Assembly: GCA_028599115.1 (NCBI GenBank) | Contig: JAQRMR010000099.1 | Coordinates: forward strand, 78,652 to 115,173 | Length of the DNA: 36,522 nt | Source: Methyloprofundus sp. | GTDB taxonomy: Bacteria; Pseudomonadota; Gammaproteobacteria; Methylococcales; Methylomonadaceae | Direction: 5' to 3' | Shown here: positions 15,996-24,800 of the stretch, piece after piece | Layout: every line of letters starts with the position of its first letter | How positions within the stretch are numbered: the first letter of the stretch is position 1 | The notes under the pieces: generated by a model | Told to the model about the DNA's origin: nothing | Seen by the model: only the letters and a program-made list of their open reading frames with translations | Databases searched by the model: none | Program-made: the position numbers and the translations under genes

Positions 15996-18626
15996 TTAAC
16001 CCGAAGTCCCCGTCCCCTTCGCATCTTTTACACCCTGCTGAAACTTAGCTTTTAATTTTTTAAATGCTGACCATAGTGTTTTATCCATCACGACCTGATT
16101 ACCAATCGAGACAATCACTCGAGTTAACTCAGGTATTTTAGTTTTAGTCGATATCATATAAATCGGCTGAACATAGAGCACTGAATTTTCACCCATCGGT
16201 AAAATGACCATTCGACCTTTAACCACATTAGAACCGTGCTGATCCCATAATGTAAATTGCTCGGATATTGTAGGGCTTTGGTCAATCAAGGCTTCAACCT
16301 GAGCAGGGCCATTAACTTGTGTATCTTTACCAAATTTATAAATTGTAATATAGGGTTTGTAACTGCTATTCAAACAACTTGCAGGATCTAAGGTACCCGC
16401 TAGCCCTATCATGCTTAAATTACTACGGTTAATAGGGGTCATTGGGTTAATCATAACAATCTCTTCTCTATCGTCACACTGCCCAAAATCCATGGTCTGA
16501 TAATAAGGCATAACGGCCTTTTTGTTGACCGTTGCAAACTGCCATGTTTCTGCTTGCTCATAAAACAATTCTGGGCGTGTTTGGTGATATTTAGAGTAAA
16601 TCATCATTTGCATAAAATATAATTCGCGTGGATAACGCAAATGTTCACGCAGCTCAGTAGGCATTTTTTCTAAGGGTTTAAAAACTCCCGGATAAGCAAT
16701 ACGGTATGCATTAATGATTGGGTCAGAGGCATCAGAAATATAATACTGCGTTGAACCATCATAGGCATCAATCACAACTTTGACTGAATTTCGAATGTAG
16801 TTAAACTGCTCATTACCTGATAAAAATGTGTCATTTGCCATTTTAGAAACGGGGTATTTATCAGACAGCGTATATGCATCTTGTATCCAATAAAAACGCT
16901 CTTTTGTCGCCACTAAATAAGGGTCTTTATCTAGGTGTAAAAAAGGAGTAATCGCATTAATTCTATCAATAATATTTCGTCTCAATAAAACCTTACTCTT
17001 CTTAGTAATATTGGATGAGAAAAATATTTTTTCATCGCCATAATAAAATGAGAACAACAACTTTCTAAAGAAAGAGGGGATTAAAACCCCGCCTTTACCT
17101 TCATAAACCCCTGTAATGTCATCCCCCGAACCCGACAAACCAACGACATTTAAATTATTAGGTACGATGGCATAAGGGTATTTTTCTTGGCCATAATAAA
17201 TATCTGGTTGTTTGACAGAAAAACCAACATTAGAGACCATATTTAAATCACGCAAATACCATAAAATAGGTTTTCCAGCATCTTGCGCAGCGGGGGTAAT
17301 AACAGCCCCATAACCGTGGGTGTAACGTAAATGAATATTTTCCCAGTTCTTAGCTTCTGCAGGTAATTTGTCGACATTTAACTCACGCGCAGACAAGTTG
17401 ACTTGTTGAATGTGATCATTTATTAAATACCGATCTTCATCAACGCTATGAAAGCTATAGTAAGGCCGGATACCTTGTAGTTGTTTATAACCATCAATTA
17501 AATATTCCCTATCCCAAACAGGAATATTTTCAAAATGTCGTTTAACCCCCCAAGTCTCGATGTCTTTACTTGCATCTAAATCAACCTTGAACTCAACCGT
17601 TTTAATATTATTTAAATCATAAGCATCTAGAGTGGCTTTTACATTATTCTGCATAAACTGCCCTTCCATTTGTACCGGATTAGGGCGTACGATAAATGTT
17701 TTTATTAAACTAGGGATAAAATCAACACTTTGTAAGCCAATAGCAACAAAAAACCCTGCTAACGCAACAAGAATAGGAATAGAAGTGCGATGTCTATGCG
17801 AAAAGACATAGATAACTGCCGCAACAAACATGGCTATTACGGAAATAATACTTAACCATATCAGTGGTAAATCATAACGCAATTCAATAAAGCCAGGGCC
17901 AAAAAAGACAGGCTCATGCACATCTGTGTATAACAATGAAAATCGATCTAAAAAGAACCCCCAAACAACAAAAAGAACGGTAAAACCCAATAAGATGATG
18001 ATATGAATTTTCGCCCCTAATGGGTACTCTTTATTCTGGTTGGGCACAAAGATATGTTCTAACCAATATAAAACAGCGACTAATACAGACAGAATTATGG
18101 ATGAATACAATAACTCTTGTTGAATCAATATATATAGCGGGTAGGAGAATAAATAGAAACCAACATCCAAGCCAAAAACAGGCTCAGTTACCCCTGAACT
18201 ACCGCCAAAAAAGTAGAGTAATGCGGTTTCCCACTGAGTATAAAAAGGGCTTGCAACAACGACGGCTAAAATCAGAGAAAGTGGCGTATAAATTCTCACA
18301 GAACCATACATAAATAAATCAGCAAAGGTTTGAAATCGCTGCCTTTTATCAGCGCTAACGAGCACTTCATCCGGTGGGTTTAGCCCTAAATAGCGAGATG
18401 AAATCCAAAAGTGAAAAAAGAAAATACTAAAGAAAATTAGCGTCACACCGCCTGAAAAAATAAAGCGATAAAGTAACCTTAACCAAAAGTAGCCTTCAAA
18501 CTCTAAGGAACGAAACCACCATAAGTCGACAAAGAAATCGACAAAAATAAAATAAAATAAAATATATGCAATAACAGCAATCGCTGTTAATCCTATAAAA
18601 GCGGGTAAAAACCTTAAGTTCCGCAT
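15996..18626 (-). CDS. UPF0182 (COG1615) family large membrane protein
   Basis: This 876-residue protein has an N-terminal membrane region (about 1-310) of about seven helices, starting FLPAFIGLTAIAVIAYILFY. A large extracytoplasmic domain follows, with blocks such as RPNPVQMEGQFMQNN, RYTHGYGAVITPA and DASDPIINAYRIAYPGVF that identify the family. Function is unknown. Family members are best known from actinobacteria and cyanobacteria, so presence in a gammaproteobacterium is patchy. GAGG lies about 8 bases before the ATG on this strand. It is the last gene of the long minus-strand run, 91 bp after the LOG gene. Confidence 0.85.
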   Translation of the reverse strand: MRNLRFLPAFIGLTAIAVIAYILFYFIFVDFFVDLWWFRSLEFEGYFWLRLLYRFIFSGGVTLIFFSIFFFHFWISSRYLGLNPPDEVLVSADKRQRFQTFADLFMYGSVRIYTPLSLILAVVVASPFYTQWETALLYFFGGSSGVTEPVFGLDVGFYLFSYPLYILIQQELLYSSIILSVLVAVLYWLEHIFVPNQNKEYPLGAKIHIIILLGFTVLFVVWGFFLDRFSLLYTDVHEPVFFGPGFIELRYDLPLIWLSIISVIAMFVAAVIYVFSHRHRTSIPILVALAGFFVAIGLQSVDFIPSLIKTFIVRPNPVQMEGQFMQNNVKATLDAYDLNNIKTVEFKVDLDASKDIETWGVKRHFENIPVWDREYLIDGYKQLQGIRPYYSFHSVDEDRYLINDHIQQVNLSARELNVDKLPAEAKNWENIHLRYTHGYGAVITPAAQDAGKPILWYLRDLNMVSNVGFSVKQPDIYYGQEKYPYAIVPNNLNVVGLSGSGDDITGVYEGKGGVLIPSFFRKLLFSFYYGDEKIFFSSNITKKSKVLLRRNIIDRINAITPFLHLDKDPYLVATKERFYWIQDAYTLSDKYPVSKMANDTFLSGNEQFNYIRNSVKVVIDAYDGSTQYYISDASDPIINAYRIAYPGVFKPLEKMPTELREHLRYPRELYFMQMMIYSKYHQTRPELFYEQAETWQFATVNKKAVMPYYQTMDFGQCDDREEIVMINPMTPINRSNLSMIGLAGTLDPASCLNSSYKPYITIYKFGKDTQVNGPAQVEALIDQSPTISEQFTLWDQHGSNVVKGRMVILPMGENSVLYVQPIYMISTKTKIPELTRVIVSIGNQVVMDKTLWSAFKKLKAKFQQGVKDAKGTGTSG

Positions 18627-18717
18627 GCTAGCCTCGTTAATCTATCTGCTGTGAATATCGTGTATGTTTATATTTTCTATGAACAATCAAGACAGGTATA
18701 AAGCCTGCCTGACAAAA

Positions 18718-19440
18718 TTAAATCATCAAATCATTATTTTTTTGTCCAATTTGCCTTTGCTCTGCTTTCCACTCTCTATGCTCTATCATGATATCTAATA
18801 CTTCCTGAGGGTCGTCAGTGATTTTAATTAAGCTTATATCCTCTTTTGAAATCACTTTGTACTCTATTAACGTCGTGTTTATCCAGTTCAGTAAACCACT
18901 CCAAAACTCACTACCAAACAATATAATAGGCATCGGGTAGATTTTATGCGTTTGCATCAATGTGAGCGATTCAAATAACTCATCCATCGTACCAAAGCCC
19001 CCTGGCATTCCGACATAACCAATGGAGTACCGTACAAACATCACTTTACGCACAAAAAAGTACCTAAAATCCAGTGAAATACTTTGGTATGGGTTAGGGG
19101 TTTGTTCTTGGGGAAGCTCTATATTTAGCCCGACATTACACTTTTCTTCTAAGTGCGCGCCTTTATTAGCCGCCTCCATAATACCGGGCCCGCCTCCAGT
19201 AATAACTGTAAAGTTATTTGCAGCAAGTAATTGAGCGATTTCAACTGTTTTTAAATAATAAGGGCTACCTGGCTTTAAACGTGCAGAACCAAAGATAGAA
19301 ATACCTTCTTTAATACCCGATAAACGATCAAAACCTTCAGTAAATTCACTGATAATACGAAATATTCGCCAAGACTGATCACCTTTCAAGTCATCAATAA
19401 TACTCGCTGAATCATGATGTATATTGGCGCAATAATTCAT
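18718..19440 (-). CDS. LOG-family protein (TIGR00730), putative nucleotide 5'-monophosphate phosphoribohydrolase
   Basis: This 240-residue Rossmann-like protein has the LOG motifs TGGGPGIMEAANKGA (about 81-95) and PGGFGTMDELFE, which form the nucleotide-binding and catalytic site. Older annotations call these lysine decarboxylases, which is wrong for this motif set. Characterised relatives cleave nucleoside 5'-monophosphates such as AMP or cytokinin ribotides to base plus ribose 5-phosphate. The actual bacterial substrate here is unknown. An AGGA ribosome-binding site lies just upstream. The start is 8 bp after the stop of a broken cytochrome c gene. Confidence 0.85.
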   Translation of the reverse strand: MNYCANIHHDSASIIDDLKGDQSWRIFRIISEFTEGFDRLSGIKEGISIFGSARLKPGSPYYLKTVEIAQLLAANNFTVITGGGPGIMEAANKGAHLEEKCNVGLNIELPQEQTPNPYQSISLDFRYFFVRKVMFVRYSIGYVGMPGGFGTMDELFESLTLMQTHKIYPMPIILFGSEFWSGLLNWINTTLIEYKVISKEDISLIKITDDPQEVLDIMIEHREWKAEQRQIGQKNNDLMI

Positions 19441-19448
19441 ATTAATTC

Positions 19449-19753
19449 CTATTTAATAATACTGTGTTTTAAAACAAACTCACTGATTTTTTCTAAATCA
19501 TCGATATTAATCTTGTTAAATTTGGGCATCGTGAAACTGCCGTTTTTTACCTTATAAGTCACATAAGCTTTATTGGCATTTTTCTTATTCATCGTCCAAT
19601 ATTTACTTGGATCAGCAGGTTCACCGCTATGGCAACCAGCACAAGCTTCTTGGTAAATTTGCTGCCCAGTTGCACTCTTATTTGGTGTGTAATCGTTTGT
19701 ACATGCTGCTAATGCAACTATCGATGTATTAATACACTGAATTTTTTAAACAT
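19449..19753 (-). pseudogene. Small class I cytochrome c lipoprotein, frameshifted near its start
   Basis: On the minus strand an open frame ending at 19449 encodes a lipoprotein-like signal (VALAAC), a haem-binding CAGCH (19629-19643), a possible axial Met in SFTMPKF and a helical C-terminus ending HSIIK. That is a small single-haem cytochrome c of about 100 residues. The only suitable start, ATG at 19753 (ATGTTT then six A), is one base out of frame and runs into TAG after 11 codons. One extra A would give MFKKIQCINTSIVALAAC and restore the gene. So it is a real decay event, a base-calling error or a slippage site. It lies between pyrC' and the LOG gene. Confidence 0.7.
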
Positions 19754-19765
19754 AATAAAACCTCA

Positions 19766-21043
19766 CTAAAGTTCTTTATAGATGACTTTACCTGCTTGAA
19801 TGGTATGTGTCACCTTTGCCTGCATCATCTCCAGCCAAAAAGGCGTATTACACCCTTGGCTTTGCCATGATGCCTCATTAATTTCCCACATTTTTTTAGG
19901 GTCAAAGATACAAATATCAGCCATACTCCCTGCCGCTAAGCTACCTGCTTGCAAGCCTAGGATTTTAGCTGGCTCACACGTTAACTTTGCAATGGCAAGT
20001 GTCAGGCTTAAATAATTCTGTTCAACTAGGCGCATCATTAACGGTAAAGTCGTTTCTAATGCTGACATACCCGCTTCTGTTTCTGGAAATGCACCTAATT
20101 TTGCATCTACATCATGTGGCTGATGATCACTACAAATACTATCAATAATACCTAAGCGAACACCTTCTAATAGTGCTTCTTTATCTTGCTGACTGCGTAA
20201 AGGCGGCAAAACATGATACGCGCTATCGTAAGGCAACATGTCCGCATCGGTTAAATGCAGTTGATGCATGGCAACATCTGCTGTTATTGCCAAGCCTGCC
20301 GTTTTTGCTTTAGCAATTAACGTTACTGAGCGGGCGCAACTAATGCCTCTAAAATGGACGCGACACTCAGTTTGCTCTATTAACTCGATACACTGCATTA
20401 AAGCAATTGTTTCTGCTGCATAAGGAATACTTGGTAGGCCGTATCGACTTGCCATTGTTCCTTCATGAGCACAGCCCCCCTTACTTAAACTACTTTCTTG
20501 GGGGCAGAACATCAGTAATAAATCATGCGTCGCAGCATATTCCATCGCCCGACGTAAAACCAACAAATCTTGTATCGGATGATTTGCTTGGCTAACAGCA
20601 ATACAGCCTGCTTTTTTTAAAGCATAAAGAGAGCTTAATTCTGAGCCGGCTAATTTTTGGGTTAATGCAGCGACGGGATAGACCTGAGGGTAGCCCTGCT
20701 TTTCTGCCTTATCTTTTAAAAGCTCCACCACCTCAACATTATCAATCACAGGTCGGCTATCAGGCGGAACACATAAACTGGTAAACCCTGCACTAGCAGC
20801 CGCTTTAGTTTCTGATTTAATCGTGCCTTTATAGCTTTGCCCTGGCTCTCGTAAACGCGCACTTAAATCAATAAACCCAGGGCAAACAATCTGTCCTTGC
20901 GCATCAATTAGAGTATCCGCAACAAAATCATCAGGTGCGACAAATAAGCTCGCAATTTTATCCTGCTCTATATATAAGGAACCTTGTTGATCAATATTAT
21001 TAGCCGGATCAATAATACGCCCATTGATAATTTCAATCCGCAT
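19766..21043 (-). CDS. pyrC': Dihydroorotase-like protein PyrC', probably catalytically inactive
   Basis: This 425-residue amidohydrolase-fold protein is related to type I dihydroorotases. Active enzymes have a metal-binding His-x-His just before LREPG; here the sequence is FIDLSARLREPG with Ser61 and Arg63 in those places. The later His pair region reads ITADVAMHQLHLTD, while the final SDHQPH Asp is kept. In Pseudomonas such a PyrC' is inactive but needed to assemble aspartate transcarbamoylase with PyrB. The adjacent pyrB, with stop and start overlapping (TAATG), supports the same role here. A separate active pyrC should exist elsewhere. Confidence 0.85.
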   Translation of the reverse strand: MRIEIINGRIIDPANNIDQQGSLYIEQDKIASLFVAPDDFVADTLIDAQGQIVCPGFIDLSARLREPGQSYKGTIKSETKAAASAGFTSLCVPPDSRPVIDNVEVVELLKDKAEKQGYPQVYPVAALTQKLAGSELSSLYALKKAGCIAVSQANHPIQDLLVLRRAMEYAATHDLLLMFCPQESSLSKGGCAHEGTMASRYGLPSIPYAAETIALMQCIELIEQTECRVHFRGISCARSVTLIAKAKTAGLAITADVAMHQLHLTDADMLPYDSAYHVLPPLRSQQDKEALLEGVRLGIIDSICSDHQPHDVDAKLGAFPETEAGMSALETTLPLMMRLVEQNYLSLTLAIAKLTCEPAKILGLQAGSLAAGSMADICIFDPKKMWEINEASWQSQGCNTPFWLEMMQAKVTHTIQAGKVIYKEL

Positions 21044-22014
21044 TAGACTTGTCCTCTCCTATTCTGCATTGTCATAGATAAAACAGCCATTCTGACAGCT
21101 ATACCATTACTCACTTGTTGCAAAATAAGTGACTGCGCCCCATCCGCCACTTTTGATGAAATTTCCACTCCCCGATTAATTGGCCCAGGGTGCATTACCA
21201 CGGCATTTTTATCGGCTAGCTTTAATTTATCTGCCGATAAGCCATAGCACTTAAAATATTCACTTTCACTGGGTAATAAAGCACTGCTCATACGCTCTTT
21301 TTGTAAACGCAACATAATCACCACATCGACATCTTTCAAGCCAGCGGCCATATCGTAATAAACGCTTACCCCTAAGCTTTCTACATCGGTAGGTAATAAT
21401 GTTTTAGGGGCGATCACTCGCACTTCTTCTGCGCCTAATGTATTCAGTGCCTGTATTTGCGAACGCGCCACACGTGAATGCAAAATATCACCAACAATCG
21501 CCACACGTAGCCCAGTAAATTGTTTTTTTACACGACGAATGGTAAACATATCTAACATCGCTTGAGTTGGGTGCTCATGCTGGCCATCACCGGCATTAAT
21601 CACGCTCACATGCGGTGCAACATGTTGTGCAATAAAATGTGCCGCGCCACTTAGTGAATGGCGCACGACAAACATATCCACCTGCATCGCTTCTATATTA
21701 TGGATAGTATCTAGTAAGCTTTCACCTTTTGATGTGGCTGACGTTGCAATATTCATGCTTAAAATATCAGCTGACAAACGCGTCGCGGCTAATTCAAAAG
21801 TGGCCCGTGTACGGGTGCTATTTTCAAAAAATAAATTAACGATGGTTTTACCGCGTAACAGAGGCACTTTTTTAACGTTTTGCGTCGCAATATCAGCAAA
21901 GGATTCAGCCGTATCCAAAATTTCAGTTAACAAAGCTTTATCTAAGCCTTCTATACTTAAAAAGTGCTGTAACTGCCCTTGTTCATTGAGTTGTAAATTT
22001 TCAACCTCACGCAT
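21043..22014 (-). CDS. pyrB: Aspartate carbamoyltransferase catalytic subunit
   Basis: This 323-residue enzyme condenses carbamoyl phosphate with aspartate in pyrimidine synthesis. The carbamoyl-phosphate motif [15 protein letters not shown] lies near residue 64. HPTQAMLD and the C-terminal [11 protein letters not shown] are diagnostic. No pyrI regulatory subunit is present; the partner is the neighbouring PyrC' as in Pseudomonas-type holoenzymes. The start overlaps the end of pyrR by 8 bp. Confidence 0.95.
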   Translation of the reverse strand: MREVENLQLNEQGQLQHFLSIEGLDKALLTEILDTAESFADIATQNVKKVPLLRGKTIVNLFFENSTRTRATFELAATRLSADILSMNIATSATSKGESLLDTIHNIEAMQVDMFVVRHSLSGAAHFIAQHVAPHVSVINAGDGQHEHPTQAMLDMFTIRRVKKQFTGLRVAIVGDILHSRVARSQIQALNTLGAEEVRVIAPKTLLPTDVESLGVSVYYDMAAGLKDVDVVIMLRLQKERMSSALLPSESEYFKCYGLSADKLKLADKNAVVMHPGPINRGVEISSKVADGAQSLILQQVSNGIAVRMAVLSMTMQNRRGQV

Positions 22015-22531
22015 TAACTGGCTCTCCTACATTTTGCATGACACAAACTAAAGGCTCAGGGCCGGTCAGTTTAACTCTATACCCTGCTTCTAAGGTCATC
22101 TCACTGCCAACGCAATCAGGACGAATAGGCACTTGCCTACCATCACGTTCAATTAAAACAGCCAATAAAACTTGTTCAGGCCGCCCATAATCAAAGATCT
22201 CATTTAAAGCCGCACGTATCGTGCGCCCAGTATAAAACACGTCGTCCACTAAAATAATATCTCGTCCTTCTAGGCTTAACGGCAATCTACTGGGCTTTAC
22301 TTTAGGGTTCACCCCAACCCGAGAAAAATCATCCCGATAAAACGAAATATCTAATAAAGCGAGAGGCTCTTTAATGGCTAAGCGTCGATGCATTTCTTCT
22401 GCTATCCATGCGCCCCCAGTATGAATACCAACCATAATGGGGTTCTTTAAGGTTCTCTTTTCGATTGCGGCACATAAAGAAAGCTCTAAAGTATCCAGTA
22501 AATTAGCAATTTCGATGGTTTCCATAGTCAT
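22007..22531 (-). CDS. pyrR: Bifunctional pyrimidine regulator/uracil phosphoribosyltransferase PyrR
   Basis: This 174-residue type I phosphoribosyltransferase-fold protein has the PRPP-binding loop as [29 protein letters not shown] and the C-terminal [10 protein letters not shown] are also typical of PyrR. I chose ATG 22531 ([12 protein letters not shown]) two bases after the ruvX stop; the longer frame to 22597 lies inside ruvX and lacks family similarity. A second ATG at 22525 is possible. PyrR either regulates pyr genes in response to UMP or salvages uracil. I saw no clear attenuator upstream, since the gene sits directly behind ruvX. Confidence 0.9.
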   Translation of the reverse strand: MTMETIEIANLLDTLELSLCAAIEKRTLKNPIMVGIHTGGAWIAEEMHRRLAIKEPLALLDISFYRDDFSRVGVNPKVKPSRLPLSLEGRDIILVDDVFYTGRTIRAALNEIFDYGRPEQVLLAVLIERDGRQVPIRPDCVGSEMTLEAGYRVKLTGPEPLVCVMQNVGEPVNA

Positions 22532-22533
22532 GC

Positions 22534-22983
22534 TTATTGTTCGTTTAACCAAGATTGTAAAATTAATTGTGCAGCTAGCTGATCCTGCACTTCCCATAGC
22601 TTTGTCGCACTAACATGCATCTCATCGTAAAGCATCTGTTTGGCTTCAAAAGTTGAATACGCCTCATCCACCTGAAAAACAGGTAAGTTATAGCGCCCAT
22701 TTAATTGGCGACAAAATTTTAGCATCCGTGGCGTAATAATATTATCACTGCCATCCGCCTTGCGAGACACGCCCACCACCAACCCATCTGGCTGCCACTC
22801 GGCAATAATTTGTCCGATTTTCTCCCAGTTAGGCACTTGATTCAAAGAGCGCACAGTTTCCAAAGGGCTGGCTGTTTTAGTCAGTATTTGCCCTACTGCC
22901 ATGCCGATTTTTTTATTACCAAAATCAAAGCCGATATAAGTGTCCGAGCTTAAACCCGCTAAAACAGGATCAGAACTAGGCAT
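22534..22983 (-). CDS. ruvX: Putative pre-16S rRNA nuclease RuvX (YqgF)
   Basis: This 149-residue RNase H-like protein starts with the fold's first strand YIGFDFGNKKIGMAVG (catalytic Asp in DFG). It continues with PDGLVVGVSRKADGS and the C-terminal VDEAYSTFEAKQML. It is thought to process the 5' end of 16S rRNA. Length is slightly above E. coli YqgF (138). It overlaps yqgE by 8 bp and is followed by pyrR after 2 bp, the conserved yqgE-ruvX-pyrR order. Confidence 0.93.
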   Translation of the reverse strand: MPSSDPVLAGLSSDTYIGFDFGNKKIGMAVGQILTKTASPLETVRSLNQVPNWEKIGQIIAEWQPDGLVVGVSRKADGSDNIITPRMLKFCRQLNGRYNLPVFQVDEAYSTFEAKQMLYDEMHVSATKLWEVQDQLAAQLILQSWLNEQ

Positions 22984-23542
22984 GCCCCACCTGAGAGCTT
23001 AGTAAGCGTATATCAACACCCATTTTTTTAGCCGCGACACCCCAGCGCTGACTAATCGGGGTGTCAAAAATAACGGACTCATCATAATCTGTACTGAGCC
23101 AAGAATTTTCTTTTATTTCTTTTTCTAATTGTGATTCCTTCCAGCCTGCATAACCTAAAGCAACTAAAAAATGTTTAGGGCCTTCACCTTGCGCAATCGC
23201 CTTTAAAATATCTTGCGATGTGGTAAGACTCACTTGCTCAGAAATTTTAACCGTTGTTTCCCACTCAGTTACTTCTGAAGAGTGCAAAATAAAACCACGA
23301 TCTTGCTGCGCAGGGCCTCCCGCATAAACAGGCATATTAGCAATCTTTTCATCATCAACCGTAATATCCATCTGATCAAGCAAGCCTTTTAAACGCATCT
23401 CTATTGGGTGATTAACCACCAAACCTAATGCACCTTCATAATTATGCTGGCACACAAAAATCACCCCTTTATCAAAATTAGGGTCCGTTAAGCTAGGCAT
23501 TGCTATTAACATTTGGTTTTTAAAAGAAGTAATCTCTTGCAT
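22976..23542 (-). CDS. yqgE: YqgE/AlgH family protein (UPF0301)
   Basis: The chosen ATG at 23542 gives 188 residues beginning MQEITSFKNQMLIAMPSLTDPNF, as in E. coli YqgE (187). The open frame upstream to 23635 overlaps ubiI and is not family-like. Diagnostic blocks are YEGALGLVVNHP, YAGGPAQQDRGFILHS and GYAGWKESQLEKEI. The biochemical role is unknown; the family is nearly always next to ruvX. The start lies about 50 bp after the ubiI stop. Confidence 0.92.
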   Translation of the reverse strand: MQEITSFKNQMLIAMPSLTDPNFDKGVIFVCQHNYEGALGLVVNHPIEMRLKGLLDQMDITVDDEKIANMPVYAGGPAQQDRGFILHSSEVTEWETTVKISEQVSLTTSQDILKAIAQGEGPKHFLVALGYAGWKESQLEKEIKENSWLSTDYDESVIFDTPISQRWGVAAKKMGVDIRLLSSQVGHA

Positions 23543-23591
23543 AACGGTTTTATAGTGATTCCATGTTGGTTTTTCAGCAGGTTTTTTTAAT

Positions 23592-24800
23592 TTAGTTTGC
23601 CAATTCGGGCAAATCATCACGCAAACCCATCGCATACTGATTAAAATAATTTTTTAACAAATTTGTTTGATTAATCACTTGCATACCCGTGCCACGTAAT
23701 TGTTTAAATGCTTCATTATCTTGCGTGTACATTTTATTAATGACATCCATACTACTCATCATGGCTAAATTATCACCTTTGCGCCATCGTTCATAACGTC
23801 GCAATGACTTATGACTACCCATTGGCCGGCTAGCTTGCTCAGTTTGTATAATGGTTTCCGCAATCGCTGCCGCATCTAACAAACCTGCATTGGCACCTTG
23901 CCCCGCTAAAGGGTGCATCGCATGTGCTGCATCACCCACTAAAACAAAGTGCTCAGCTGTATATTGCTGGGCATATTGAAAGCGTAATGGAAATGCACCG
24001 CGCGGTCCCACACTGAGTATGTTTCCTAAAACACCTTCTGAAGCTTGTTCTAGTTTTTGCAAAAATTCATTTTCTGTTAGAGCAAGGTATTCTTGCGCGG
24101 TTTCATGCTTTAAAGTCCAGACTATAGAGCAGTCTCCATTTTTTAAGGGTAATAAAGCCAAAGGGCCTTCCGGTAAAAATCGCTGCCAAGCCGTTTGCTG
24201 ATGACTCTTTTCTGAACTAATCGTCGCAACTAAGCCATCTTGCTGATATTCCCAGCCTGTTGTTTGTATGCCTGCCATCTGCCGTAGCGCTGAATCACGT
24301 CCATCAGCTGCAATCAATACATCCGCTGTTAAGACAGCCCCATCCTCTAAAATAATTTCTGCTTTGTCAGTGTCACATGTTAAATCCATTACTTTTGCAG
24401 GACAAAGAATACTTGCGCTAGGCAATGCATCCAATTGATCCCATAACGCAGCTACCGTCACTCGGTTTTCAACAATATGTCCTAAAACATCATATTTAGT
24501 ATCGGCAGCATCAAAATGCAACACCCCAGCACTACTCGCATCCCAAACATGCATCTGGTCATAAGGCCCGACACTTCGCTGCGCCATTGCATCCCAAACA
24601 CCAATCTTGGTTAAGATATTTTGCGATGCACGCGTTAAGGCAGAGACGCGAATATCCGCTTGCTCATCTTCTGGCCATGTTCTAATCGGGTTATGCACAT
24701 CTAATAAAGCAACCTCAATTCCTTCCGTTGCTAGTGCACAGGCAGCCGTTGCGCCAACAATACCGCCACCAACAACAATCACTGAATAATGCTGCTTCAT
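23592..24800 (-). CDS. ubiI: FAD-dependent ubiquinone-biosynthesis hydroxylase, UbiI/VisC-like
   Basis: This 402-residue flavoprotein has the N-terminal FAD-binding GGGIVGATAACALA (about 11-24), the VLIADGRDSALR motif and LVGDAAHAMHPLAGQGANAGLLDA. The DIRVSALTRASQNIL and MHVWDA blocks are characteristic of the VisC/UbiI branch, which hydroxylates C5 of the ubiquinone ring. UbiF (C6) is a close alternative. It follows ubiH with an ATGA overlap, the usual pepP-ubiH-ubiI order, which supports UbiI. Confidence 0.82.
   Translation of the reverse strand: MKQHYSVIVVGGGIVGATAACALATEGIEVALLDVHNPIRTWPEDEQADIRVSALTRASQNILTKIGVWDAMAQRSVGPYDQMHVWDASSAGVLHFDAADTKYDVLGHIVENRVTVAALWDQLDALPSASILCPAKVMDLTCDTDKAEIILEDGAVLTADVLIAADGRDSALRQMAGIQTTGWEYQQDGLVATISSEKSHQQTAWQRFLPEGPLALLPLKNGDCSIVWTLKHETAQEYLALTENEFLQKLEQASEGVLGNILSVGPRGAFPLRFQYAQQYTAEHFVLVGDAAHAMHPLAGQGANAGLLDAAAIAETIIQTEQASRPMGSHKSLRRYERWRKGDNLAMMSSMDVINKMYTQDNEAFKQLRGTGMQVINQTNLLKNYFNQYAMGLRDDLPELAN

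Noticed and set aside
18627-18717. CAGG...CCTG hairpin between LOG and UPF0182 genes
   Set aside because: The stem is only 4 bp and lies between genes likely to be co-transcribed; too weak to call.
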